Source of the DNA: Lingula anatina
Taxonomy: Eukaryota > Brachiopoda > Lingulata > Lingulida > Lingulidae
DNA: 64,000 bases
Reading direction: 5' to 3'
NCBI RefSeq assembly: GCF_001039355.2
Contig: NW_019775447.1
Span: 253,758 to 317,757 of the forward strand
Position numbers and translations under genes: made by a program. Shown piece by piece: positions 37,620 through 51,200 of the stretch. How positions within the stretch are numbered: position 1 is the stretch's first letter; each line of letters begins with the position of its first letter. Under the pieces are notes generated by a model. That model was not told the origin of the DNA. It worked only from the letters and a program-made list of their open reading frames with translations, and did no database searches.

Positions 37620-39960
37620 GGGGTCTTGGTTTTCAAAGCGCTATCTGGGGACATGTCGCAACAATTTGAGAAAATTTATTGCAGATACAAAGGGCAGATT
37701 GTGTTTGGCTTCAAATATCGTAAAATTTGACTCCGCGTAAGTAGGCCTAATTGGTCCGCACCTTTTACTCCATTAGTACGAAAACTTGGTAATTTGATTT
37801 TCTGACGCTGCCTGTTTCGTGATACCGTTCTTTCCTCCGCGGGTACTGGTATGTGTATACACGAAGAGCCACTAGAATGGCTTTTAGGATTTTCAAACAG
37901 CCAACAAGATTGATATACACATCAATATACAATATGACTGGTCCATCTGACAGGTTTGCATGACTGTTTTTATTGCCACTTCCCAAATGGCATTCTTGTG
38001 CGCGTTACAAGAGAAACTTGATGGGTAAATTATCATGCTTTTATTCTAATTTTTTTATTCCGTGAATAGATATCAAACATTGCACTTATCACAAAAGTCA
38101 GTTGCAAAATATATGCCAGTAAAAATAAGGTAAAACTTTATATTAAAGTTTTTTCTTAGAACGGACCTATTAAAATATACTTTTTGCGAACTTACTTTTC
38201 TCGTTACAGACGCATTGAAACTTTTAAATCTATGTTGACTTTTTCATTTTTTTAAAAAATAAAGATAACACACACACACACACACACACACAAAGGCGAC
38301 AGCTTTATTTATAACTTAACATTTGATAAATTGCTCATGCAGTTTTATCTTCTGAAATGTTTTTAACTAGATTGTTTTGCTGTTAAGATGTACCTTGGAC
38401 ATAATTCGTAATTTTGTCCATAGATGTACCGATAACTGTTATTACACTGCGTATCGCAACGGGATCTCAAAGTCTTCCTCTTGCCTTATCAAAAATTCTT
38501 ATCAAAACTAATTTATCACTGGTATAGTTTCATAACTGATGAATCACTTGGTGTGTCTGTCAGAAAGTGGAAGAAAGTTGGTATGTCGGTTAAATGTCGT
38601 AGCGTGTCAAACCGACTCAACCCTCAATATCTGCAAATGTTTTTACTCACGCTATGACAAAAATTGTCGCTGCATCAATTGTTTTAAGAGTCCTTGTCTA
38701 TAGATGCCGTTATGATGCAACTTCCATGGTGAAAATTAAAGAAGACTCCACTGTATATCAAAAAACAACAACATCGTTGGCGTAATTAGGTCGCTGGAAA
38801 CAAAATGAAATAGGGAATGCAGTGCCAGGCATTCCGCCATTCATCGTGTTGCCGGTATAACACATATTCCGACCATTACTGAAACATTTAACGAAATGCG
38901 TGAAAATGACAAAAACCATTACAATTGTGACATTATACGAATGCAAATAATGTTGCAGAAAGTGAAGAGATTGAAAGGGGAAACGGCACCAGCAATACAT
39001 TTGCCAAATGTCGAATATTGTTCTATGGTTAACTATTACCTGACTAATTATCTGCCTGTATGCCTATAATCAACTTTATACAAAGATTTTAGGGAGAGAT
39101 TTTGAAATGTTCAGGAAAGGCCAGAAATGGGATGCATGGTGGGGATTGGTTAATTGATAAATCAGTCAACTAGTAAAGAGTTCTGAACTGATTAATTATT
39201 TGATTAATAAATCATTGATAAAAATGAATACTGAGTTAAAATTGATTTATTTGTGAATTAATGACAAACAATTAATAATAATGAGGTATATACTCTCTGA
39301 GTGTCCTTGTGGTAGGTTTTGTAGGGGAAACAGGGGTACAATCGGACGTTTTATTCCTTCGGATTTTTTTATCAATATACACTCGGCCAAAAAAAGTTCG
39401 GAAACATAGTTATTTTGAATAATTATAAAATAATCATATGCGCTAAGGTAAATTTTTAAACCAAATATTTATGGATAATGCACCCACGATTTGTTACTTT
39501 TTGAAATTTTGCCGGTAATAAATTCTGCAGGAATTACAGCGACATTTATGAATGTGCGGTCAGATTTCACTTTCACAATGGAGTTACGAAGTTTAACGTT
39601 TGCAGTTATAGCAAATCTTGACAATAAAAAGAAAAAATATTTATATTAAGCATACAGTATGTAGGATACAGTAAAAAGAAAGTCTTGAAGTTGCTCAGCA
39701 TAAGTATCGTGTGGAGCTTCCACTGTTTATTGTCAAAACTTTCTCAAACTTCGTCATTTTTATGACACTAAAAATCTTTATTAACGTCATTTCCAATGCT
39801 TGTACATGTTGTATCGTAAGTTGTATTCCTTATTCTCATGTCCGTGTCTTTCAAATCTTAAAATGTTAAAATTGATAATTGAAGTAGAAATACTGAGCAC
39901 AATACATGTCATTTGTGTGATGCACAGTTTATCGGATCGAAGGAAAACGTACGTAACTTC
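37620..39960 (+). pseudogene. Decayed tandem copy of the MFS transporter gene (copy 3)
   Basis: The segment 38790-39005 matches 29690-29895 of the intact gene closely (shared ACATATTCCGACCATTACTG-like text, ATTTAACGAAATGCGTGAAA) but carries frameshifts. Remnants of a CCTCCGCCAAGG-family element follow (about 39010-39330). At 39800-39910 a 3' end remnant matches the tail of the gene. The upstream flank 37620-38640 parallels 33900-34990 of copy 2. N-terminal exons are absent. Non-functional. Confidence 0.8.
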
Positions 39961-40271
39961 AGATTTTAATATTTTGATTAATTTAAAGCTGATGAGTTCG
40001 TGATTTAAGCAGCCGACTGCACATGCGCAGATATTCTTTCTTGCTCAGTTTGAACAAGGAAAGCAAAATCTAAGGGGATCATGCTCCATTAGCCCTGTGT
40101 TTTTCCTAATTCTTACAAATCTGGTACTGAAGTGATACTTAACAAAATGTCAGTTCAACTAATGCACATTATGGGCACTTGCACAGTGTTTTAAAAAGTA
40201 TAGTGTTGCCGTGACCGTACCGTTAAAAACTCAAAAAGCGTTCTTGGTTTGAATAGATTGTATTTCGCTGA

Positions 40272-40350
40272 ATAAACTGATGAAAACTGATGAAAACTTA
40301 TGAAAACTAATGAAAACTAATGAAAACTTATGAAAACAAATGAAAACATA
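40272..40350. repeat. Minisatellite, about eight units of 10 bp
   Basis: Units of the form TGAAAACTAA or TGAAAACTTA repeat between 40272 and 40350. Confidence 0.9.
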
Positions 40351-40659
40351 AAACTATATGATCCCGGAGACCCGTGTTGCTGAAACTGAAAATGTAAGGG
40401 CGGGATCTAAACTATATACCCGAGTGTCATGTGACATGAACACATCTCACTGACTACTCGCACTAATCACTGCTCCACGTGTTGCAGTTACATATGGGCC
40501 TATGTACACTGTATGAAGTGCTGCCCATTATAAAAACACAGACAGGCGGGCAGATAAATGGATGAAGTAAGGTAAACCTGAAATATATACTGTCAATAGA
40601 TATTAAAAATAGTGGCATTATGAGTGTGAGAATGCAGTATCCTAATTAAGTACACTTAG

Positions 40660-40980
40660 TTGAACTCAGTTGCTCTTAGTGCACTTGAAGTCACTACAAG
40701 GCGGGAAACTGTGTCATCCCATGAATCAAAAAATAAGTTCAAGTTTTTTTTATAATTTTCAATCGTAAATTGAGTGTTTTCGTGATCAGCTTCATCTGCA
40801 CATAATAATTTTGCACTTGGTTGAACTCAGTTGCTCTTAGTTGCACTTGAAGTCACTACAAGGCGGAAATGGGTCATCACACTTATCAAAAAATAAATAT
40901 AAGTTTTTTGTTATAATTTTCGATTGTAAATTGAGTGTTTTCGTGATCAGCTTCATCTGCACATAATAAATTTGTGGTTT
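40660..40980. repeat. Two tandem units of about 150 bp
   Basis: The stretch from GTTGAACTCAGTTGCTCTTA near 40670 to TCTGCACATAATAA near 40810 is repeated with small changes from 40815 to 40975. A diverged single copy is at 36905-37150, so the segment belongs to the duplicated 3' flank of the MFS copies. Confidence 0.75.
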
Positions 40981-41654
40981 TATCTTCTGTTATTCCTTTT
41001 CAAATACTTTTGCAGCCTTAGAATGGTATATAATTGTATTTGACACATTGCCTGACAGGTTTCCACAAGCCAGTTGAAGATTTTTGAAAGGCAGTTAATG
41101 TGGCTATCTAACATTGATCTGAGATACGATATCGTGAACAACTTGTTGCAACCCATGGTGAAGTTAAGGAAATTCAAAACTTAAAATAACCAGCTAGCGT
41201 GTAGGTCGGCGTCGGTGTTGTCTTGATGGCTCATGCTTAAGAAAGTTTCCGGAAGCTTAGCAAACACGATTGGTGACAACATCATATGCTGGCCAAGTCA
41301 TGCTCAGCTGTCACTTTGATTGTTTAATGAATCTACAAACTACATAAAACGCCTTTTTTTTAATATTTCAAACGAATTTAATAAACTCGCCCCATGTGGG
41401 TCAAAGTGGATGTACACTTGTCGAACGGAAAACTACGGCGACGAAAAAAAAAATGGGGAGGGGACATCAAATTACCCGCAAACCAAGACACAGACTGACA
41501 GAAATAAAAGAAATTATTATAACACAAACTTTTTATTTATAATCGATGTGCCTTAAATAAGATATAATAGTATATCTTGATTTGTATCTTTTCTCATCAT
41601 ATGAAAAAGTGCAAATGTATTTTTATTGGATAAACTAAGAATTCATGCATATTA
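40981..41654. other. Intergenic
   Basis: 40980-41100 matches 11661-11765. The ORFs here have no recognisable domain. Confidence 0.4.
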
Positions 41655-41942
41655 ATTACCTCCGCCAAGGAGATTATGGTTTTCACGCCTGTTTGTTTGT
41701 TTGTCTGTCTGTCTGTCATCAACATAACTCAAAAAGTTATGGACCGATTTGGATGAAATTTTCAGGAACTGTCAGAAGTGGGCCAAGGAACAGATGATAG
41801 GTTTTTGGTGGTGATCCGGATCAATAATCAATCAATGATCAATAATCAAAAATATCGAAAATTTAGGGATGAAACGGCATTGGATGGAGACTTTCCTGCC
41901 TTGGCGGAGGTCTGCGCTCTCTGAGTGCTTTTCTAGTTTTTA
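41655..41942. mobile_element. CCTCCGCCAAGG-family element
   Basis: CCTCCGCCAAGG at 41659-41670 is inverted at 41899-41910, followed by TCTGCGCTCTCTGAGTGCTT. The interior includes a TCTG/TTTG simple repeat and GACCGATTTGGATGAAATTT. This type of repeat is widespread in marine animals. No ORF. Confidence 0.75.
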
Positions 41943-42387
41943 TTTTTTTTTAGGTTTCCGGACAAATATCTAAGTAATGAATTTACTTTTCTGGTAAACA
42001 GACATTAAAATGTATGAAAAATATGGGAGGCGCATATCACTGCGATAGGTGCTACCTGAAAATGCGCTCCAAGCCGCTAATCATGGGTCTTAAGTTGATG
42101 CATTGTGTTATTTGTTATCAGACTGAATTGCTGCTCTTCTCTGTCACAATGAGATAGCTGTGTAGTATTCGTGTCATGACGATAAAATAAAAGTACTGCA
42201 TCTAGAAATATATTGATTAAATACTCACCAAAGATAAACCCCTACCCCTTTTAACAATGTACGAGAATATCTTTAAAAATCAACTGACACGGTATTCAGA
42301 ATTTTTTAGATATGCCAATGAGATTCCATAAAACGAGTGAATGTCAAATCTCAAACTGTTACAGCAGTCTTTTTGCATGCGCATATG

Positions 42388-42440
<53 letters not shown>

Positions 42441-45251
42441 GTTGCCTTTGTCTAAATTGGAGGGTCTGAAGTAGAAGTCGCGCCAAAAAAAGATTGTTTC
42501 TTTTTTTTCTTTGCATAATAGGCTCTACCACTGCAAATAATCCGGTCATTTATTAAGTGAGGTTTTGGTTTATCGCTTGCCATTTTTCTGGTCGGTTATT
42601 CCCTACAATCCAGTACTAAGTCAATTTTTCATCAAAGTGTTGCGGAAGTAACCAGATTTTGCTACCCCTTATACACCATTTTTTAATATAAAAATAGTAT
42701 TATCTGATTTAATCCTATGGGAATTGGAGACTTCAGCAAATTATTTTGTGGTTTACAAATGTGTGCAGTGCTCCCGAGTCCACTATTCTAATGTGATTTT
42801 AGTATACCCTCCGCTGCGATGAAATATATCAAACTGTCCTGCGATGAAATGTATTTCCAAATGTACTTAGTGGTTTTAGTCCAACATATTTTAAATGGTT
42901 TCTTGCATTTAGACATTAATTGCGCAGACATTTCAACAAAAGAGAAAGAGAGAGAGAGAGAGAGCAAAGGCGAGCAAAGAGCTGAAACCTTATGGCATGT
43001 TCACTGGAGTCAATATTCGTGTGAAGTCAATAAGTAAAATGTAAAAGGAACTTATGCAAAGATAACTCTGTTTCTCAGGACTGTCATCGAGGTCCCTCCA
43101 GTTTCATATAAAATGCTTAGGTATTATGACATATACAACATAAACTTAAAACCTGTAATCTATACTGTTCACGTTCTACGGGTGCACCTGCCCACAAACA
43201 AGTTAATTGTGTAATGAATATGATATGTTTGAATAGTATCAAATGAGGCCTCAACTTACATTTATACAGAAATCAACCAGCTATTTTGTAATGGGGTATT
43301 CCTCCTATTCATGCAAACCCAAAACAGAGCCCAGATGTACCTATATAGCACAGGCATTATATACATACATTACGTAATATATATGTATATCATTAATAAC
43401 ACCAAACTTTTTGCGCTTAAGGTTTTGATATTGTAGGATCAAGTAGGTAAATAATGTAATTGAGTTAAGTAAAATGTAATCAACAATCGATTGTACAGAT
43501 TTTAAACGTTCTGATATTAATTGTCTATAACAAACCGATAAGCGTAAAAAATGAAGTACTAGTAAGACCGGATTGTTTCCTGTTCCGAAACACATTAATT
43601 GGAATTGATTGAGTTTAACAAAGTCATTATTAACTGTGAGGTTGCCCGTATTGGGGCCACATTATAGTTTAAACAAAGCACTATACCAGTGGTGTGCCCC
43701 CGTCTTAAATGTAAGGGCAAAAATGCGACATAAATTTTGCTCCTCCTCCGCCCTGTCTTTCCAGCAAATCAGTTCTTTTTAACTCCACATCGAAAGCCAT
43801 GGCCATGTCACCTTTGTCTATACACTGATAGATAAAGTATATTAATGCATTTACATATCTATGTTTGCTACATATATGCAATTTTGACTTTATGAATAAC
43901 ACGAATAACTGTCTTTTAGCCAAGCAACGACACAAATATGCAGGTCTTGTAATGCAATCTATGCTGTAAGTTAAGCGTAGGTGGGTATTCCTTCCTTGGT
44001 TTACTAAATGGCAATACACAAAAATTTTTACTTTGAATATGCTGCAATACGTTTGACGGCATAATATAAAGTAGCACCAATATCAGTGATAACCATTCCC
44101 AGGCCGACCATTGACTATTCGAAAAACTTATTTAGGGTTTTTCTAATTCCTATGACATCAAAATCGATTTTCTAACCATCATTGTCAATAGTAAAATGTT
44201 TTCTGCTGTAAATATGGTTTATGTTCGGTGTTTAGTATTTAGTTTAAATGGGAATGCGATTAGAGATAATAAAAAGGATAAATAAAATAGCACAAACACA
44301 GTCATTCCACGCGGGAGATTGTCAACAAAATATTCCTAGCACGCTTGAAGAATGTAAAGATGTTGATTTGCTGAACGGGTATAGCGACATGTCATGCTGG
44401 GGTTGCGAAACGGTTCTGAAACAGCACGTTTTCGTTCACATATTCCAGAACGACTGGATTATATCCAATTTCCCATTCACATGTAAGTGTACATTAGCTC
44501 GATTATTTTTTCATCCGCCCAAAACGCTGAATTAACTCAATTCATAAACTTGATAAAATGAAAAAGAAAGAAAAGAAGACGATATACACGTGCGTGGGAT
44601 TTACACATTACAGACGAACGATTGAATACATTGACGATGTAAGGAATCACACCTTGGACAATTATTGTCTTTAAATAAGTTTGAGAAAATTGTTCAAATG
44701 ACTGATCCACATTGTGTCCCAACAGGGCATGATGACGAACACGTTATATAAATGAGCTGTGAAACACGAATCCCCCTTCTTCCTCTCACAAAGTTGCGAG
44801 GCTTTAGAGTAAAATTACAAAAGCATAATCACGAACGAATTCCTGGGGCCTCGTTGGTATTTAATCAATCTTTTTGAAAGTGCAATAAAAGCAGGGGCCC
44901 TCATTTTGGGATCAAAGAAGGGTTGCCATTGCGGGAGTTCAGGTTAACGGAAACGGTTTGCGTCTGAGAACTCCCGACACGTGTTTTCTGTTTGACTGAC
45001 AAGTCGGTATTTTAAAGTCGACTACACTGTGATTGGTGGCAGTTGCAGCAGTTGGGCATTTGAGGGAGGAACGCTCCGGAAGAGAGGTTAGAGAGCCCAC
45101 AAGTGCAGAAAACTTTGAAAAAGTCTGAAAAGAGAGACTTGGGATCATACATGCCTAGAGGGAGTTGGGAGCTACTTTAACGATTAGCAATCCCTATCAT
45201 TTAGGAAAGTGTTTGCTATAATTTGAATATTGGAAAAGGATAGCCAGGGCC
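41943..45251. other. Intergenic; fibrillin upstream region on the right
   Basis: Holds an (AT)n run at 42391-42437 and a short GA run near 42950-42962. The ORF at 44248-44535 (plus, 95 residues, DMSCWGCETVLKQHV) and the ORF at 43705-44019 (minus) match nothing I know. A TATA-like TTATATAAAT at about 44744 lies some 500 bases before the fibrillin start codon and could mark its promoter, but this is weak. Confidence 0.4.
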
Positions 45252-48200
45252 ATGGTGCGACCACTGGGGAGGCTCCTGGTTGCAGGGGTACTCCTTTACA
45301 TCGAGACTGTTCTAGGTCAGCAAGGAGTCAGCTTCTCAAGTAGTAGAGTTCCAGATTCCCAGTCCTTGACGGGGTGAGTGCCGGGTTATACTCCCTCTTT
45401 TCTTTTTACTTTTTTTTTTTTTTGTTAAAAAATCAAATTATCCTTAAACATATCTTTCAGTTATGGTTCACAAAGCCTAAACTAAAAGAGAAGTAGAAAA
45501 AAATATCCGGGGTCTCCCCCCCCCCCAGATCTGACATGTATATTTTAGGTAATTGCGGCTACTTGTCAACTTTGTTGAAAGAGATACGGCATGTTTTGCG
45601 AAAAACGATTCTATGGTATGCAAGTGTTGTTCAGAGTCAATGAACTGAACTCAGCAAGGCAATGTGAGATTTATGAGTATAACTGCCAGTGTGAAAAGTA
45701 AATGCCTGAATTACAAACATTCTTGATTTGAATAGTCTTAAAATAATACAGGCATACGTGCGATAGAAAAAAATATCTGTTTCAGACCCCTTGGTACCAA
45801 GTGTGGGCCATGGGTATGCTAAAACGATCGCTTTTTTTGGTTTGTTATTTACCTGCAGCGTTTTCCTACTAGGCAGCCACAACTCTACTTCAATCTATCT
45901 AAATTAGGAAGCAGGCATGCCAAATGCCGTACATCACTTTACATCGTTAAATAACGCAGGTTTCTTCAGGACTTATTTCACATTGGTTAAACATGTAGGC
46001 CTACAGCGAGCGCGTCCATAAAAGACTAAAGATAAATGAAGAGAAGAGCATGCAGATATGACATATGACAACAGGCAGACAGACAGACCAACAGTCAGAA
46101 TGTTCAGTGAGAGAGAGAGAGAGAGAGAGAGTTAGTTTTAATTGTAAAAATTCACAATGCAGTTGTAGGCCTAACCGCAGACTGTCAATCGGTAGGATCG
46201 GTGTTATCACGAGAATTTCTGATAAGTTTAATGTTATGTCATGTGTAGCTCTTGACCCAAAGACTGAAGGCGCGACGAATGACGTTTTTCTTTTACTTCT
46301 GTTTTAGACCCAACGTATGCGGAAACCCGTTTAATCCTCACTGCTGTGCCGGGTGGTCAACAACATTAGGGGGAAATAAATGCACAGTGCGTAAGTAACC
46401 ATTACTCGATACGTTTTGCCTGCCGACTGAATTTTGGCTATCCAGTATAATGGATCTCATAACATATAGAATATACCAGTATAGTAGATCTGTAGGCATT
46501 ATTACGAAATATCTTCATGGAAAATAAGGCTATTGAAAATTCCTTTATTCTTATGTGTAAATATAGTACATGCATTGTGTACCGAGTATTTAATTTTTAC
46601 CATTACTATTTCATTAGTTTATTTTGGAGATGTTTGACCCCCCACCCACCCCCCCCCCCCCCCCAAAAAAAAAAAAAAAAAAGAAGGTTAATAGAGGCAT
46701 AAGATTTGTTTACTTTTCTTGCGAGATTTTGTTTTATATTTATAAACAATATTACTCTGAGGCACTCGTAACGACCGGCGGTCCCATGTTTCATCTTCGT
46801 GCGTGGAGTTGACGGAACCGCTCGGCCTTTTCCGCTTTTTTCCGTACTGTATTCATCACAATTTTTTTTCAGCTATCTGCGAGAGGTCGTGTGGAGACGG
46901 TACTTGTATCAGGCCAAATCTTTGCCTTTGTCCTGATGGTAGACTGGCCTCTTCGTGTTCGACAAAAGGTAAACAAAAATTCTAAACCGAACATTTTACT
47001 CCATTACTGATGCATCGTCCCTTGGTGTGTCGAAAGTGGGATAAGAAGCGGAAGTGCAAACAAGAGGGCTGGTTTAAAATAGTCGTGTAGCCATGTAATA
47101 TATTCTTTTACTAAATCGCAAGCTACTTACCAAAGCTAAAACCGATTTCAGCTTAATGATTATTTAAGGAAGAACTTTGATCAACCACAACGCCCAAATG
47201 CAGTGGATATGTGCTGAAAGTAATATGTTGCCAGAACTTTGACTGAACTTTGAAAGTAAAATGAGGTCTCGTGCTGGGGCGACATTGAGGTTTTAGGATA
47301 AGTAAAAGGGAACCCACGGTTATTCTTTAAAGAATCACAAACTCTTATTGCCTGCACTGGTTATGCTTTTATTCTAGCTATAAAAATTTCTTGCACACCT
47401 CTTCCATTTCTGCAAAGTAAATAGGAAGGCCTTCTTGATTTTGAAAGGATCGACCGTGTCCTATCTGGAATATATGAACGCCAAATGGAATTCTTCCCCT
47501 TGGAAAATGTATATATATATTAGTTTTTCTGCTACTCCTGAATTAATGCTTGATCTGCCCCTTCGCTTTGGTGTGCTGTTTTATACAATTTCTATGAAAC
47601 AATTTTTAAAGTTCCAAACAATTGGCCAGATTCATAGACCACTTTGTCTTCCTGTACGTTTTATGAGGAGATATCGACATCGAGTATTTGATAATTTTTA
47701 TCATGTTTTATGTCTGAATTGGAAAAGATAAGTAACTTTTCAGAATTATGTAGACATAGAAAATAACTTGGGGATATTTTCATTCAGAATATGTTTGTTT
47801 GTTTTTTTTTGTCTTCATTGATCATGTTTAATTGCATGGTAAATATACATGTACATATTGTAAGAAGAATAGATTACTAAAAGAAATGCTTCAATATCTT
47901 TCATACGTTGGGAACGGGTTTGTTCTCATGTAAGATATCCACCAACAAACAATATTTTGACTGATTTATTAAATTAATTATTGTACAGCATTTTGAAATG
48001 TTTTGGCAATGCTGGGCATACTTGAGATAGCGATCTTGGGTGGGAGGCTTGTCTTTTAAATGTTTGTTTGAGTAGTTCTATTCAGGTTATGGTAGATTTT
48101 TTGTCAGAAACTTTGCTGTGTCAAGTGCAATGTGTTGTTAAAAGCAATTAATAAAGTAAATGGCACCAACGACTTGGCAGGTACTAGGACCCAGGCCCGC

Positions 48201-51200
48201 AGGCAATTGTGTGACATTCCTGGCATTTTCTACTTGGCTCTCACTTGGATAATCCAGTGACCTTACCACGAGGACACTTACATGGAAATATTATCGGTTG
48301 GGTGTCAGTGAAGGGTTTAAAAAAAAAAAAAAGAAAAATGAAGGAGAGAAAGAAACTCATATGGTACAGGTCACCATGAACCCTGGGGCTGAGAACTTAA
48401 ATTTGACATTGCAAGCTGTAGTCTAAACTGGTTTTATCAAATAGCTATTATATAGAAAAAGAAAAGGGTATAAAGTCTGGAATACTTTTATTTAAAAATA
48501 AGGGTCATTTTCATATGCGTTTTAGTAGAACTTTGACTTGCCACATTGCTTAAAGAATTTTGAAAATAAAATCATCTATTGAGCTGATGAGTCTAGCAGA
48601 AATATATATGTTATGTACCCTGAGTGAATGGGTATCAACAGTATTGAATGTGATAAGCTCATAGGTGAATTAAAATACATACAAGTTATTTAGCATATCT
48701 AGGTTATATTTACAACATTCAAACCGCATTGTTAAAAAATTACAATCAGAAAGCACTCCTAAAAGCTCATGCTATTATTATAGGAATGATTTTTGTTTAT
48801 ACCCAGAGAAAATTTAAAGAAGTGTCTAAGAAAGTGAGCTTGGATATTGTCCATATGAATGGAAAAGGTGAAGATGACAAAGTTTATAGGTAAAGTGTAA
48901 ACAATGGGATCAAAATTCATTTCAGTGGAAGATCTTGCACTAATGATGCACCCTGTTAGCCTTGAGCTATGTAAGCTAGAGATTAATGTAATAACTATAC
49001 AGCATCTTTTAGATATAAAAGGCAATTATCTTTGCTTCATAATTTCATTTAGATTTACATCTAAGAGTAAATTTGTATTCAACATTCAATGAACGTTAAG
49101 ACAGACATTTTCTTTAGTGCTAAACCAGGTGTTATTTACTGAATTTGATACAATTCAAGTTAACGTTTTAAAGAAGAACCTCATACAACATGTGCAAAGT
49201 AGAAAATAAAAGGAGTGCGAATAGACATACACAGACTGGACCTAGGAAAAGAGACAAAGTCTCATTGTTAATCTCAACAGAAGAACCTTTATTGAGGTTT
49301 ACAGGTGTTTAAAAAAATAAGATAAAGGCTGTATGAATCAAATGGTGCTGGTTAAGTGTACAAGTTTCAAAGAATAATGTTAGGATTATTTAAAGGCAAC
49401 AAGTCTGAGGAGGCCCTGCCTTGGAGGTGTAACTTAATGAATAAGATATGGAGAAACTTTAGTAAGCAAATAACACAGCCGTGCTGCCTATGGTCCAACA
49501 GCAGGGACTTGTTTGGAGAAACATCAAAGTGCATGTGATTTTTCTGAACTGATGTGTTTGAGGTAGCATTGGGGCTGTCTGATTGAAACAATAGTTGCTT
49601 TATAGTTGGGACTGACAGATGGGTATAGGAAATGTTTGAAATGTTTGAGTGATGGTCATATTTCTAGAGGATCCATATTTCATTTAAATGTAGGAAAACA
49701 ATAGGTATAAAACTATGTGGTGTTGGTTCAATATTCACAACATGTCATACAAGGATTATTGGACCAAAACCAGATTTCTTTTTGATTGACTTTCATTATG
49801 AAAATATAAGAATGTGAACTGTTTGCATGCATTTTGGCTGTATCAACACACTGATATGCAAGATTGTACAGTATGATGGTACAGATGGATTGTGTAACAA
49901 TACTGAGGTTCAATCAAGACCACATTGTGTTGCTTACAGGATAGTTTCAGCAAAAACTATTTAAGTTTGATATCATGCACTGCAAACTTGATTGCATTCA
50001 ACCATAATACACAATACCTGGATTGAAGTGTTTTAGGTCCAATCTGCGTAAAAGATTCAGCTATTTAAACATTTTTAAGAAAAGATTTATCATTATCCAG
50101 TCATTTTATACAATTTCTCTTGAATAGAAAAATTATTATACCATGTCATTCTGTATTCACTTGTGCATTTGATACCTTTATTTTTAATAATTTTTTATAT
50201 TTCTTTCAAGCTTCTTCAAAACGCAAACCATCATCCTACAGCTTGTATGCATCTTCGTCATCAAGGGTTGCAGCTTCAAAGCAAAGCAGTGGGTACAAGA
50301 GACCCTCCTCATCTGCAGCAGTCTCCTCATCCTCTTACCAGTCTGCACAGTCAAGTGGGGTGCAGTCCTACCAGTCCAGGCTTGCAGCCTACAGAGCCAG
50401 CCAAGCAAATCAGAAAAAGAAATACCAGGCTGCCAGAGAAAAGGACAGAAGGTACCAAAATCAGCAGCCTGTAGCACAGAGACCAGTGGTCCAGCAACCA
50501 CAGCAACCTAACTTTGGGTATGTCCAGCCACAGCAGTTTGGCAGTGCAAACCCATGTTTGAATGGGGGCAGCTGGACAGGGAGTGTGTGCGTGTGCTTCT
50601 CTGGTTGGCAGGGACAGACTTGTGGACAGCGTAAGTTAAGATAATTTCCATTATGTACTGTAACTTTATTTAAATGCTTATAGTAACTTAGAATGTTGAA
50701 AATTAAAAATTTGCTTTGAAGCACTTATTGCAAAATGAAAAATGGTTTTGGTAATATACTTAGCGAAGGAACTGCAGGTTATGTTCTCAGTTGATGACGT
50801 GTTCCCAAACATCAAAAGGAGCTGTGCCAACCTATTATGTTATGTTAGTATGTATGTATGTATGTATGTATCTTCTTTGATCTCAAAATCATGAAAATGA
50901 ACTTACACTTAAGCAATACCAGACTGTACCATATGAGTTGTTAACTTTTCCGGTTAAACTCAAGTGATGCAAGAAAAGTGCAAGTAAATCCTAAATCTTT
51001 ATTTCAAAATACCTTCTTGCATATTTTGCCAGTTGGTCATCACTTTATCATTTAACATTTCTGTACATTTGTTAGTGCTACAGACTAAATATAGAACTAA
51101 AGACATATCAGAAAATGCACTGAAATAGACATGGATGCTCTCTGAATACACATGATATGGTAAACCACAGCAAACCACATTCACCCACAGCCAACCACAG

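Noticed and set aside
44248-44535. 95-residue plus-strand ORF with a possible GTAAGT donor near its end
   Set aside because: No acceptor, domain or neighbour supports it. The composition does not stand out from other random ORFs in this AT-rich DNA.
47435-47731. 98-residue plus-strand ORF in fibrillin intron 3
   Set aside because: No domain recognised and it lies inside an intron; probably chance.
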